Source: Argyresthia goedartella
Taxonomy: Eukaryota > Arthropoda > Insecta > Lepidoptera > Argyresthiidae
Reading direction: 5' to 3'
DNA length: 64,000 nucleotides
Assembly (NCBI GenBank): GCA_949825045.1
Contig: OX463810.1
Coordinates: 37,024,201 to 37,088,200, forward strand
Under the pieces are notes generated by a model. That model had not been told where the DNA came from. It ran no database searches and saw only the letters and a list, made by a program, of their open reading frames with translations. Made by a program: the position numbers and the translations under genes. Numbering within the stretch: position 1 is the stretch's first letter; the number at the start of each line of letters is the position of its first letter. Positions 11,699 to 21,901 of the stretch are shown piece by piece.

Positions 11699-11787
11699 GT
11701 GAAGGGTAAAGGGGGTGAGCGAAGCGAAGCCCCCTTTATCCTTCGTATTAGGTTGAACATGTAATGAACAACAAAAATACTTAAAAC
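11699..11787. repeat. Dispersed repeat, inverted copy at 40574-40661
   Basis: About 90 bp containing GAGCGAAGCGAAGCCCCC. It matches the reverse complement of 40574-40661 with a few differences. The family is not recognised. Confidence 0.75.
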
Positions 11788-11991
11788 ATAATAAGTGTTC
11801 GCTGATCCTTTTTTGCTGTGAAAATCAGTATTTGGCCTGTACATGCTCCCGAGGGAAAAAAAGGAACAAAAAACGAACCACAGCAGCTACAGAACATAAA
11901 AGTTATAATGTAAGTAATGTACCTAAGTTATTAATGTAATTAAGCTAAGTACATAAATCACACAAGTCCATAATATTGGTGACGTTAAACG

Positions 11992-12306
11992 TTAGATATT
12001 GAATCTTTCGGTTCGGTGGGACTGTGCCGGCTCCTTGGGTTGCATCTGTGTGAAGATATCCTGGAGCTCGATTCCTGGGTTCTCGTGTCCTTGTCGCTCC
12101 GTCCTCTCCGCGTGGCTGGCTCGCTGGCTGATCCTTGCCATTTGCTTTCTTCTTACTGCCCAGATCAGAACTACGATTATTGCTCCAATGAACAGCAGTG
12201 ACGTAGAGGCACAGATCACCCCCAATAGATACCGCATGATGAGACATTTGCACTGGACCGAACTCACCGAATTCGGAGGAAGGAAGGGTGTGCGGGGAAC
12301 AAACAA
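11992..12306 (-). pseudogene. Env-like C-terminus (transmembrane anchor and tail)
   Basis: A 104-codon minus-strand ORF. A strongly hydrophobic segment of about 25 residues (around 24-49, containing SLLFIGAIIVVLIW) is followed at once by a basic stop-transfer VRRKQ and a polar tail of about 50 residues. This is the layout of the membrane anchor and cytoplasmic tail of baculovirus-F-like Env proteins, and it lies on the strand and at the 3' position expected for env in the BEL element to its right. About 950 bp of unrelated sequence separates it from the next env segment, so env is broken. The assignment rests on topology and position. Confidence 0.6.
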
Positions 12307-13254
12307 GCGGGCGTGTGATTGGCTAATTCAAGGTCGCGCTAGAAAGCACCGAAGATCTAGTGATGCGACATCGAAATTACTGAAATAGCCACTTATCGAT
12401 AAATACCGTGTCAGTCAGTGACATTGAATCAATTCCGACATAAGACCTACAATTTTCTGAACCACAATTAAAGTCACAGATTTAACATTATATTTCTATA
12501 TAATAGTATAAGTTATGTTAAAAAAATCAAATAGATTATATGCTAGAAAGTAAAAAAAAAGTTTTTATTCAGCAATTTATTTACATAATTATATCAAAAA
12601 CACACTTAAAATAACTGTGTAGATAATATTTTGAGGGTACAAAGATAAATATTAGTAGCTATTCTCAACTTACCTAATATGAGTTCTGAGTACCGCATGG
12701 TAGGCAGAGCCACAATCGCTGCGCCATAAAGGTATTAATAAAACAAACAAATACAATTATATCGCATTAATCTAGCACTTTCAAACTAAGATAATTTACT
12801 TGGCGAAATCCCAACATCATTTATATAAAAAGATCGATAATAACTTGAGCGCGAAACACTACACAACACTAGTGATATCGCATGATTTTGCTAAAAAAAG
12901 ACAAGTAATTCTCATCACCGCAGGTGAGAAAGAGACATTTTCAAAAGACATCAACGGGTAGTGCAAGTTCTATTAATTATTGAATATTATGAACCGTTGT
13001 ATCTTGAACTTTGCTTCACTGGCAAAATAAAATTATTTTTTGAGGATTTTACTTACCAGTGGAATGTTATACCATCTCTTTGGAAGTTTGAAGTCTTGGT
13101 AGACTTCCCACACCACTTTACACTACAAAACGGCATTAAAATGTTTGTTACTTTCGGAAAATATTTTTTTAAGGTTTAATTTTTGACAATACGCACAGGT
13201 CTGACACTTGGTCGCGACTGAAGAAGCGCATTCAAGCTTTGTTTCGTATAATAC
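12307..13254. other. Intervening non-coding sequence within env
   Basis: AT-rich sequence with no convincing coding potential, between two env segments. Its borders contain an exact 25-bp inverted repeat (12210-12234 against 13296-13320), so it may reflect insertion plus local rearrangement. Confidence 0.45.
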
Positions 13255-13869
13255 CTATTGAGCTAATGCGTGGTGCGCGTCGCTTGCCTTGTATACGGTA
13301 TCTATTGGGGGTGATCTGTGCGTAGAGGTGTAATGATATATATCGTGTGTTGTTACTGGGACCACCAATTTTTCATGCTCTTTTTGGTAAGCAATCTGTT
13401 GTTCTATCTTCTCATTTGTCATATTGTATTTGCGTAGTTTAAGTTGCACGTCGATTGGCTTGATTTCCATGTCGTTTGGTGCACTTAAGTTTGGCACCGG
13501 CATGTATTTCTCTTCTAACTTCACTTTACTCCCGAACGTGTTGTAAGAGTAAAGGCTAGCTCCATTTTGTTGTAGCACGCAGCCCTGCCCTAGGGCAAGG
13601 AGGCCTGTGCTGCTCGTAGTTACTGTCAACGCTGCAAGTTGATTCTCGCATATCACTCGAAGTTGACACGCTCCGCAACAAGTGAACAGCGTTACGCATA
13701 CGTTTTGTTGATATGATTTGATCCATTTGTCGGTGCAAGGAACTTGTTCGACCTCGCACTGGATTTCAGCCTGTTGACTTATCATTTTTGCTGCGCATGG
13801 TATTTTATTTCCGAATGTGTTGTAGATGGGATGGTATGCATGACATAAAAGGTTGTTTTTAGATGTCAT
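13255..13869 (-). pseudogene. Env-like ectodomain segment of the BEL element
   Basis: A 204-codon minus-strand ORF with many cysteines in its first half, including a CCGAC motif and a VICE segment. It resembles the cysteine-rich ectodomain part of F-type fusion proteins. It follows the fusion-peptide segment (14095-14706) after a gap in another frame. The break between them includes a 23-bp tandem duplication (13849-13871 and 13872-13894), which shifts the frame. It ends at a stop at 13255 within the border inverted repeat. Described as a broken remnant; no function inferred. Confidence 0.6.
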
Positions 13870-13894
13870 ACAAGGTTGTTTTTAGATGTCATAC
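13849..13894. repeat. 23-bp exact tandem duplication in env
   Basis: Two exact head-to-tail copies of a 23-bp unit containing GGTTGTTTTTAGATGTCAT. Because 23 is not a multiple of three, the duplication breaks the env reading frame. Confidence 0.95.
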
Positions 13895-14094
13895 ATGTCC
13901 TCTTCTTCCAGGTTTATGAATGTGTTCTTCATAATGTTTGTAGCGATGTAATTTGGCGATTGCTTTACGGTGATATAGATATCGTTCCTCTTCATCGTAA
14001 TAGGTATCGCGCGATATAATTTGTATTCGTCATCGCTTATAAGCGGTAAGTGTAACTCGAAGAGTAGGTAGTTGTCATTTATTCTAGCTTTTAC

Positions 14095-14706
14095 TTATAT
14101 AAGTTTGTACATTTCTTTGATGTTTTGCTGAAAGTTCTTGACGGGTAGAGATAGTCGTTTTGACATTCTAGTTGATATGTGATTGAGTTGCTCGATCAGC
14201 TGAGCTGGAGTGAAGAGCTTGGTATCTAGATGGCCTCTGTAGACGTCTGTTAGGGCGTCCGCCAGCATTTCCTGATTTCTTTGTAAATTCGATATTAACT
14301 GGCTTGCAGTTGCTACGGAAGAGGTGATGTCATTCGTGATGTTGGCCTTGTATACTTTATTCTCTATTTTCTTCATCGAAAGGCTTGTTTCTTGCATGAA
14401 TTTTGAGATAACTTCAAATTGTTCTTTGATGAACTTCTGGTTTTTCTTCATGACGTCGTTTTCAGCTTTCACGATTAGAGTCTGATTTCGGATGAGTTCT
14501 AGCTGATATTCTTGGTTCGATTGTAGTTTTTCGATGTCTGCAGTGTATTTTTTCGCGAATTCTTCATCTAAGACACCGAATAGGGTGTGAGCGAGACTTC
14601 CGATTCCGTTGAAATACCCTCTTCGTTTTCTTGATAGGTGTTGAGTTCTCAGTAATTCCTTGAATCCCGATAGTTGATGGATTTCATGTCGCAATTGGTT
14701 GATCAT
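14095..14706 (-). pseudogene. Env-like fusion subunit with furin-type site
   Basis: A 203-codon minus-strand ORF. Residues 26-29 are RKRR, a furin-type cleavage motif, followed by a glycine-rich, moderately hydrophobic segment (YFNGIGSLAHTLFGVLDEEF) typical of the fusion peptide of baculovirus F / insect errantivirus Env proteins. A long heptad-rich region follows (about residues 60-150), consistent with a coiled coil. The signal-peptide part of env lies in another frame at the end of the pol ORF (about 14960-14700), so a frameshift lies near 14700, and the ORF stops at 14095 before the ectodomain continues in another frame. It is therefore a broken gene. Env acquisition in BEL/Pao elements is known from a few insect and nematode lineages. 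Confidence 0.75.
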
Positions 14707-17512
14707 CGGATAACAAGATGTCGGTTTTTCTGATTGATCGCAGAGCTTGTCGATTTGATCGATGTACAGTTTGATGTTTTTTGTTGTGTGAAGTGAGGTC
14801 GTAATAAAACAGTAGAGTCCACTTGTCGTGAATCAGTTGTATGTTGCCTATTTTATCGAAGTAGATCGGTCGATTCCCGTCTATTGGGTTAATGCTGTAG
14901 GCTGTTGATCTTGTAGCGGTGCTACTGATTGGTACGGTTAGCAGCGTTAACATGAGACATGCCATGAAGCTGGTGATATTGCTTCCTCTGGTTCGAGACT
15001 CCTTCATTGTTGGGGTTGGCTTCTTTTGCTCTTCTTGGGAATCCAGCTTGACTTCTGGATCTAAAGTGTTGCTCGGTAGTGGGGCCAGTTTGTTGATCGG
15101 TCGTTTCAGTGTACCACCCTTAGCTTTCAGAGTGATGACCCGTGTGTTGCCGTCGCTTCCCGGAAATAGGTCTATCACTTTTCCCATAGCCCATTTTTCA
15201 GGTGGAAGGTTTGCTTTCTTTATTAGTACAAGATCGCCTTTTTTCAGGTTTTCTCGTTTCTGTTGCCATTTTGTTCGAAGTTGTAGTTGATGAAGGTATT
15301 CATTGGACCATCTTTTCCAAAAGTGTTGATGCATCCTTTCTGTTAATCTCCATCTGTTCCTGAGATCGATATGTTTAATATCACTGTGGTCATCTTGGTA
15401 CAGTGACATGATGGGACTTCCCGTAAGGAAGTGTCCTGGCGTTAAGTACTCGATGTCATCTGGGTCGTCTGAGATAGGACAAAGAGGGCGGCTGTTTAAA
15501 CAGGCTTCGATTTGGTGCAGTAGTGTCGAAAACTGCTCAAATGTCAGCTTTTGATCTCCAAGGACCCTCTTCAGGTGATGTTTTGCTGATCGTACTGCAG
15601 CTTCCCATAGTCCTCCTGCTTCTGGAGCCAGTGGTGGATTGAAGTGCCACTGTATCTCTAAGGAGTTGACTTCACTACAGAATTCTGGGGACATCAGCGT
15701 CTTGAAGGACTTGAATTCTTGTCGTAGGGCCCTTGCCGCCACTAAAAAGTTGGAGCCATTATCTGAGTAAATATGTTTTTGGGTACCCCTTTTGGCACAC
15801 ATTCTCTTCAAAGCCGCGAGGAATGTTGATGACGTCATATCCGACACGAGTTCTATGTGGACGGCTTTCGTGACCATGCAGATGAAGATGGCTATGTAGC
15901 CTTTGCTTGTCTTCACTCCTCTGCCTTTGTTTATTTTTATCTCCACGTGCCCGGTGAAATCTACCACTGTGTGAGTGAAGGGGCGCGACGGTGTTATTCT
16001 TACATTCGGCAGATTTCCCATGATCTGTTCGGTCTTGTTAGATCTGTATCTGTGGCAAGTGATACAAAGCCGGAGTTGTTTTTTCACAGCTCTATTTCCT
16101 CCAACGACCCAATACCGGTGCCTTAATTTGGCTAACGTTAGGCGGGGACCGCCGTGCAAAGTTTGCTTGTGGGTCAGCTCGATGACCAGTTCAGTTAGGC
16201 GGCCGCTGTGAGGTAGAATAATAGGATGTTTCGTATCATAGTGTAGCGCTGAAGCTTGTAAACGTCCTCCAACTCTCAGTATACCGTAGTCGTCTATGAA
16301 GGACCAAATAAATAGGAAATAAACAGAACAGGATGCAAATAAACTATTGAGTATTGAGAAGGGTGACAATTGCAGAAGTTGACTTTTCTTGCTCACGGAT
16401 CCAGTATTCTTTATGTTTTCCAAGTCATCTCCAAATTCTTCCGTTTGGGTGGCCTTGATGACGATGTTTCTTGCTTTTTCAAGTTCTTGCAGTTCCAGAT
16501 AGTTTTCAAATGTTCGTTTCGAAGTTGTTTTTTTTTTAAATCTCAGCAACCAACTGATTATTCTTGTAATATGCTCTAACGAACTGCGCGACGCAAGCAA
16601 TGTTTTGATGACCGATGTAGAATTCGTCGCCTCGACATGTGTTTGTGTAGGTATTGCTGACACACACGTTTGGTGGACTTCGTTAATTGTAGATTTCGAT
16701 CTCATTTCCGTTTTTTCCTTTTTATTCCAGTCAGGTAACCATTGAGCTCCAACCCACCATAAGTTGAAGGTTTTTAGTTGTGTGGGTAGGAGACCTCTGG
16801 TTGCACAATCAGCTGGATTTTCTCCCGATTTCACGTACCGCCATTCTGTTTCGGGTGTGATTTTTTTAATTTGTGCGGTTCTGTTTCCGATGAATTTTTC
16901 CCATCTGGCTTCATTTCCCCATAGCCATGCTAGGACCACTTGGGAGTCTGTCCAACAATAAATTTGCACGGGTACTTCAGTTAAGGAATTTTTGACCTTC
17001 TGCATTAGTTTCGCTAATAGGACGGCCCCTTCCAGTTCAAGCCTCGGTAGAGTTACTCTCTTCCTAAGTGGAGCCACTTTTGTTTTAGCAATAATTAGGG
17101 TTATGCTGCTTTTTCCAGTTTCAGATACGGTTTTGCTGTAGATGACGCTTGAAATAGCCTTTTCGCTGGCGTCGCAAAATCCGTGTAGTTGTACGACTGC
17201 CTTTGGGTGTCTCCAATTAATCCATCGTTGTAGTTTTATGTTTTTGATGTTCGGTAGATCGGAGCGCAATAACTCCCATTCTTTTGTTATTTCGTTAGGC
17301 AGGCATTCATCCCATGTGAAATTATCCGTCCATAGTTTTTGGAACATGATCTTAGCTTTGATAACCATTGGGGCCAACCATCCCAGTGGGTCGTATAGTT
17401 TGCTTATTTCGGATAGCAATATACGTTTTGTCAGTTTTCCGTTGCTTGTTGGGACCTCCCGGTTGAAGAAAAACACGTCGTCGCTGCCTTCGTTCCATAC
17501 GTCACAGTGCAT
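14684..17512 (-). CDS. BEL/Pao Pol, RNase H and integrase part (partial)
   Basis: A 942-codon minus-strand ORF. In order it shows the region following the BEL RT (LSEISKLYDPLGWLAPMVIK), RNase H-like motifs (GFCDASEKAISSVIYS, PRLELEGAVLLAKL, WTDSQVVLAWL), the HHCC zinc finger of integrase (HGGPRLTLAKLRHRYW, CITCHRYR), and the integrase core with all three catalytic residues (VVDFTG, YSDNGSNF, GGLWEAAV). The BEL-specific C-terminal domain follows (TPGHFLTGSPI to KGDLVLIKKANLPPEKW). The last about 100 codons include a hydrophobic FMACLMLTLLTVPI segment that reads as the signal peptide of env, running on in the pol frame. The upstream RT lacks its YxDD block, so the element cannot reverse-transcribe itself. 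The start is arbitrary: homology begins upstream in another frame. Confidence 0.85.
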   Translation of the reverse strand: MHCDVWNEGSDDVFFFNREVPTSNGKLTKRILLSEISKLYDPLGWLAPMVIKAKIMFQKLWTDNFTWDECLPNEITKEWELLRSDLPNIKNIKLQRWINWRHPKAVVQLHGFCDASEKAISSVIYSKTVSETGKSSITLIIAKTKVAPLRKRVTLPRLELEGAVLLAKLMQKVKNSLTEVPVQIYCWTDSQVVLAWLWGNEARWEKFIGNRTAQIKKITPETEWRYVKSGENPADCATRGLLPTQLKTFNLWWVGAQWLPDWNKKEKTEMRSKSTINEVHQTCVSAIPTQTHVEATNSTSVIKTLLASRSSLEHITRIISWLLRFKKKTTSKRTFENYLELQELEKARNIVIKATQTEEFGDDLENIKNTGSVSKKSQLLQLSPFSILNSLFASCSVYFLFIWSFIDDYGILRVGGRLQASALHYDTKHPIILPHSGRLTELVIELTHKQTLHGGPRLTLAKLRHRYWVVGGNRAVKKQLRLCITCHRYRSNKTEQIMGNLPNVRITPSRPFTHTVVDFTGHVEIKINKGRGVKTSKGYIAIFICMVTKAVHIELVSDMTSSTFLAALKRMCAKRGTQKHIYSDNGSNFLVAARALRQEFKSFKTLMSPEFCSEVNSLEIQWHFNPPLAPEAGGLWEAAVRSAKHHLKRVLGDQKLTFEQFSTLLHQIEACLNSRPLCPISDDPDDIEYLTPGHFLTGSPIMSLYQDDHSDIKHIDLRNRWRLTERMHQHFWKRWSNEYLHQLQLRTKWQQKRENLKKGDLVLIKKANLPPEKWAMGKVIDLFPGSDGNTRVITLKAKGGTLKRPINKLAPLPSNTLDPEVKLDSQEEQKKPTPTMKESRTRGSNITSFMACLMLTLLTVPISSTATRSTAYSINPIDGNRPIYFDKIGNIQLIHDKWTLLFYYDLTSHNKKHQTVHRSNRQALRSIRKTDILLSDDQPIAT

Positions 17513-18182
17513 AACTGCATTTCCTGGAGCGGCTCTGATGGTGATGATCTCCAGATGATCTTCTGTAAGGCTTGCTGATCTTCGTGCACTTAGATTTGCC
17601 GGTACATTTTTTCCACATCCGCTGTCAGTGCGAATTTGTACTTTCTCCAGTTGATAATAAGGGCTGAGATGTCCTTTTGGAGGTTAGGACCTTTTTCCAT
17701 GCAGTCGTTGAGGCTAAACTTCGTATCGGTTTTCATTGACGCGTTAAATACTACTCGTAGTTTGGTTGTACTATGTAGACTCTTCTCTAATTACACCGTG
17801 GTGAGGTAGGTATGTTTGTAGTTGCGGGTTTGTTGACCCTTTTGCCGGTTTCATGTGACCCAGCGCCTTGTATTCATTTAAGTATGAATTCTTTGTAGCG
17901 TATTTCAAGTTGTTGTTGTTTAGCCATTCTTCTCTCTAATTGTAAAAATTGAGAGACGGCCTGAGGCTTTGATTGCCCTAGTTTAGTTGTGATGTCGTCC
18001 TTCAATGGCATCTTGACTATGTATCTGCCGTCGCACCGCCGTTCCGTTGTTTCCACAAAGTACTTTTCGCAGAAGTCTTCATGAGGGGTGCTGTCGGTTG
18101 TTATTTCTTCAGTTTCCCAGAAGCGCGTGATATCGTCAAGCTCATTGAGGGTGACGAAGCAATTCATGGTCTTCATCTTCAT
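17513..18182 (-). pseudogene. BEL/Pao reverse transcriptase remnant
   Basis: An ORF at 18182-17874 shows the conserved pre-RT segment of Pao elements (FWETEEI, then ERRCDGRYIVKMPLK). After a frame break, 17790-17580 encodes an early RT block (LRVVFNASMKTDTKFSLNDC and KYKFALTADVEKMYRQI). Homology then jumps to the post-RT region of the 942-codon ORF. The YxDD catalytic box and surrounding palm motifs are absent, which implies an internal deletion of several hundred bases near 17560. Confidence 0.75.
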
Positions 18183-18924
18183 GTTTCCGCACAGGATCCA
18201 TCCTAGTTTGGTCTGTTGCGCTATTGGTGCGTTGTTGTTTTTGTTTGAGGAGGCCGCCCATGATAATTTTGGAGTAGTAGTCCGCCCCTAACAGCACGTC
18301 GATAGGGCCAGATATGTGGTAAGATGGGTCAGCTAGTTTGATGTTCTCGAGATGATCGAAGTTCTCATGTTTCAAATTGGTGATTGGCAAATTGTTTATC
18401 AGTTTTCTCATTATCAGCGCTTTCGCTACAAATTCGAAGTCGGAATGAATAGATCTGCATTCCATCCTGACGGCTCCTTTGCTGTTTCCTAAGGATGCGC
18501 CAACTCCAGACACTACTGCGCTCAGTTTTCTCCTCGGAAGTCGTAGCCGTTGTGTAGCATTTTCGGTGATCAGAGTTACTTGAGAGCCTTTATCAATGAG
18601 TGCTCTCAGTTTCACGTAGTCGCCGTCAGCATTTTTCACCAGTAGTTGGGCAGTAGCCAATAACACCTCGTTGCCATCCTCATTTATGTGATTTGCTGCC
18701 CTTAGTCCAGTAGGAGGTCCTGCGGTTGATGTCCGTTGAGCGCGATAGTTATGATCATGTAACATTGTATGATGATATTTGTCGCAGATCTTGCATGTTT
18801 TCTTTGACTCGCATTTTTTCGTGCCATGACTAAACAGGCAGTTCTTGCAGAGTTGCAATTTCACAACATTCATGATTCTTGCTTCGACGGCCATGTTTTG
18901 AAATGTAGGACAGTTCATCAACAC
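18142..18924 (-). pseudogene. BEL/Pao Gag zinc knuckles and protease
   Basis: A 260-codon minus-strand ORF. Residues about 25-55 hold two CCHC-like knuckles (CKNCLFSHGTKKC and CKICDKYHHTMLH) typical of the Gag C-terminus. Residues about 105-210 match the retropepsin of BEL elements (LRALIDKGSQVTLITE, later IDVLLGADYY). The protease active-site triplet, usually D-S/T-G, reads D-K-G here, so catalysis is doubtful. It overlaps the RT remnant by about 40 bp in another frame. Confidence 0.75.
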
Positions 18925-20024
18925 ATGATTTTACTGCATAGTGGGCATGTCCAAACGGACAAGTGATAAGTTTTAGTCCACGGTTTCGGCTTATTCTCGT
19001 TAGATCTGTAGTTATTATATTTGTTTGAAGACTTGGCCGATCTACTTGTTGTGGATTGTTGATGTTTTTAGATATTCTTATCCTTGGACATGGTTTCAAG
19101 CGCCATGAACTTTGACTCCAAAAAGCATATGAACTCTTCTAAATCCGGAAAATCTCTTGGATTTTTCAAGTCGTGGATATAGTCGCTGTATGTTGAGGGA
19201 TCCAATTTCTTCAGTAATAGTTGCACGAGGATTGGGTCCCAAGTTTGCATATTCAGGCCTATATTATTGAGTGCGTTCAGGCATTCGAGTGTGACGTCAT
19301 GAAGCTTCTTGATGCTCTTGGCGGTTGGTTCAAGCATTTCTGGTTGATTTAGCAGAGTGTTGACGTATGATGAGAAGAGAAGTCTTTAGTTATCGTAGCG
19401 GTGACATATTATTTCCCAGGCGGAGTCGTAGTTTTCCGCACTCACGTTGAGATGCTGAATAAGCTTTTCAGCTTCGTTTTTCAGCTTAGTTTTCAGGTGT
19501 TGCATCTTCTGTGCTTTGGATAGTAGCGGATTTGTATGAATAGTATCCGTAAACAGGTCCTTAAAGGATACCCATTTAGTATAATCTCCGTTAAATTCCG
19601 GCAGATCTATTTTCGGAGTTGACTTCTGGAAGTGTTGAGACGACCACATTTTTCGGTTTAGTTCTGTCTTGTATTCTTCGCACCTTGTAGTAGGTACTCG
19701 AGCTCCCAGTGTATTTTGTCAATTGCGCCCCATTTAGCTTTCAATGTGGCGAGCTTATCCTCTAAGTCCCATTTTTCGGTGCTTGAGGAGATGTTGATTT
19801 TCGAAACAGTTCTTTCGAAGGCGTTAAAGTTAAAGCGTTGCTGACGCAACAGAGTTTCGGCCTTGTTGCTATCAATGTTAGTTCCCGGGGTTGCTTGCGC
19901 GCTTTCCGGCGGTTGCGTTCCCGATGTGGTCGCGATGGCGGTAGGAGTATGGGAGTGTTGCTGTTGCATCCATCCCTCCGTAGTTAGTAGTTGTTGTTGC
20001 GGTGGTTGCTGTTGTAGTTGTTGA
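18925..20024 (-). pseudogene. BEL/Pao Gag, C-terminal two-thirds, broken
   Basis: Successive minus-strand ORFs in different frames: 19969-19658 (glutamine/threonine-rich, then NFNAFERTVSKINISSSTEK), 19649-19386 (LPEFNGDYTKWVSFKDLF, the signature of the BEL Gag DUF1759 region), 19337-19068 (LLLKKLDPSTYSDYIHDLKN) and 19099-18830. Together they read as the central and C-terminal Gag, interrupted by at least three frame breaks. The N-terminal Gag lies at 27529-27200 on the far side of a nested LINE. Confidence 0.75.
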
Positions 20025-20372
20025 ATGTTTTGCTTCGTTTCTTTATTATTTATTCTTTATTGCATAGATAGTATAAAGTTACAGACAATTAAAAGTAATG
20101 TAATAAGCAAAGGCGAGCTTATCTCTAAAAAGAGATTTCTTCCAGCAAACCTAGGCAGGACAGGAGAGTTAATTATACAGGAAGTCCTAGTTCGCAATAA
20201 CACTATACATACGGACGCAAATTACTTTCAAAATATATATAAACTATACCAAATATAAAATAAATATATAAATATATATATATATACTTCCACTACATAA
20301 AATAAAATGTATAGCATGAACATACATAAACTATAATAAATCATACATATACCTACATAAATATGGTACCAT

Positions 20373-21842
20373 TTACGGAAGAGAAAGGAAATGCACTTTC
20401 AATCTTTTCTTAAAAATGAAAATTGAGGGACTTTCCCTAATAGCGCAGGGAAGTGCGTTCCACAGTCGGATTGCCCTTAACCTAAACGAGAGTTCGTAAG
20501 CGGCAGTGTTATGCCGAGGAGTTGAAAGGAGAGACACCGTGTGGGATCTCGGATTGCTATCCCTGGGGAAAAGAAAGTCAAAACGTTGGCGTAGATATGT
20601 GGGGTATCGGGGATTTCGCAAAATATTGAACAGATAGGAGAGAATGTGCATGTCACGGCGAAGACGGATCGGAAGCCACTCCAGCTCCTTACGATACTGG
20701 GAGACATGGTCATACTTGCGCAACCCGTAGATAAACCGAATCCCGAGATTTTGAAGTCGTTCGAGTTTGTTCAGTTGTTCTTCGTTCGCGCTGGCCCAAC
20801 AAACATCCGCATAGTCTATTAAAGGTAGTAGAAGGGACTGAGCAAGAGTGATTTTAGTCTGCCGTGGCAGGAAGTACTGCAATCTTCGGAGGGAGTGAAA
20901 TGACGCAAAGACTCGTCTGCTGACCTCACAAACATGGGGCGACCAGGACAGCAAGTTGTCAAATATAACCCCAAGATTCTTAGCTTTCTCACTGTAATTA
21001 ATTATGGTACCATCATACAATACAGGATCGACGGGCGAATTCTGTAGCAAGTTAAGCGAATGCCGTGTACCCATAATCATGGCTTGAGATTTTCCCGGGT
21101 TGACTTGCAGCCCATATGAAATAGCCCATTTCCTGATGTTGTCGAGGTCAGCATTCAACGCCTCTACAGTCAGTTTCACATCACACGGAGAGAAGTGCCG
21201 ATATATTTGGAGGTCATCTGCGTAGAGATGATAAGAAGAACTAAGAACGTCAGATATGGAGTTTATGAATACTGAGAAGAGGAGAGGAGAAAGGATACCA
21301 CCCTGCGGGACACCCGTGGAGAGCTCACACCAGTCCGTGGAGATCTCCTCAGACTTAATGCGCTGCTGGCGGTCTCTCAGGTAGGAGTCAAACCAGCGAG
21401 CCGAGTGCGAGGAGACTTTAAGCGACTTTAGAATTTCAACCAGGATATCGAAATCGACGCAGTTGAAGGCGCTACTGAAATCAAGCAGTGTAAGGACCGT
21501 AAGCTGCTTCTGATCCATAGCCGATTGAATATCGTCAGTGACTTTAAGCAGAGCCGTGGTAGTGCTGTGACCCGGCCTGAAACCTGATTGATGGGGATTT
21601 AATAAGTTATTTGAGGAAAGGTAGGAGGAGAGCTGGATGTGAACAATTGATTCCAGGACTTTGGAGAGGATAGGCAGAATAGATATGGGACGGAATTCTT
21701 TAAAGGCGACGGGATTGGACGTTTTAGGTAGGGGAATCACAAGTGCCTGTTTCCACTGAGTGGGGAAGCAAGATTGTTCAAGCGACACATTCATTATGTG
21801 GGTGATGATAGGTAATAGCTCATCGATGATGGTGGTTATCAT
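20373..21842 (-). pseudogene. LINE-1 ORF2, reverse transcriptase part
   Basis: A 489-codon ORF with the full set of RT palm motifs: KQALVIPLPKTSNPVAFKEF, FRPISILPILSKVLE, LLDFSSAFNCVDFDIL, GVPQGGILSPLLFSVFINSI and the catalytic YADDLQIY. A thumb-like and C-terminal region of about 220 residues follows, ending RLWNALPCAIRESPS and FKKRLKVHFLSLP. The stop at 20373 is natural. Translation from the endonuclease is cut by stops and frame breaks at about 21850-21900 and 22610-22710, so the complete protein is not made. Confidence 0.85.
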
Positions 21843-21901
21843 CTGATAACAGATCTTGTCCTCACCTATGGCCTTTGAAGAGATCGCTAATATTGCCCTC
21901 C

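Noticed and set aside
12016..12388. Plus-strand ORFs opposite the env anchor
   Set aside because: The minus strand has the clear membrane segment and basic stop-transfer; the plus ORFs show no domain.
14919..17558. Several plus-strand ORFs of 65-138 codons
   Set aside because: They are antisense to BEL pol, which has unmistakable RNase H and integrase motifs.
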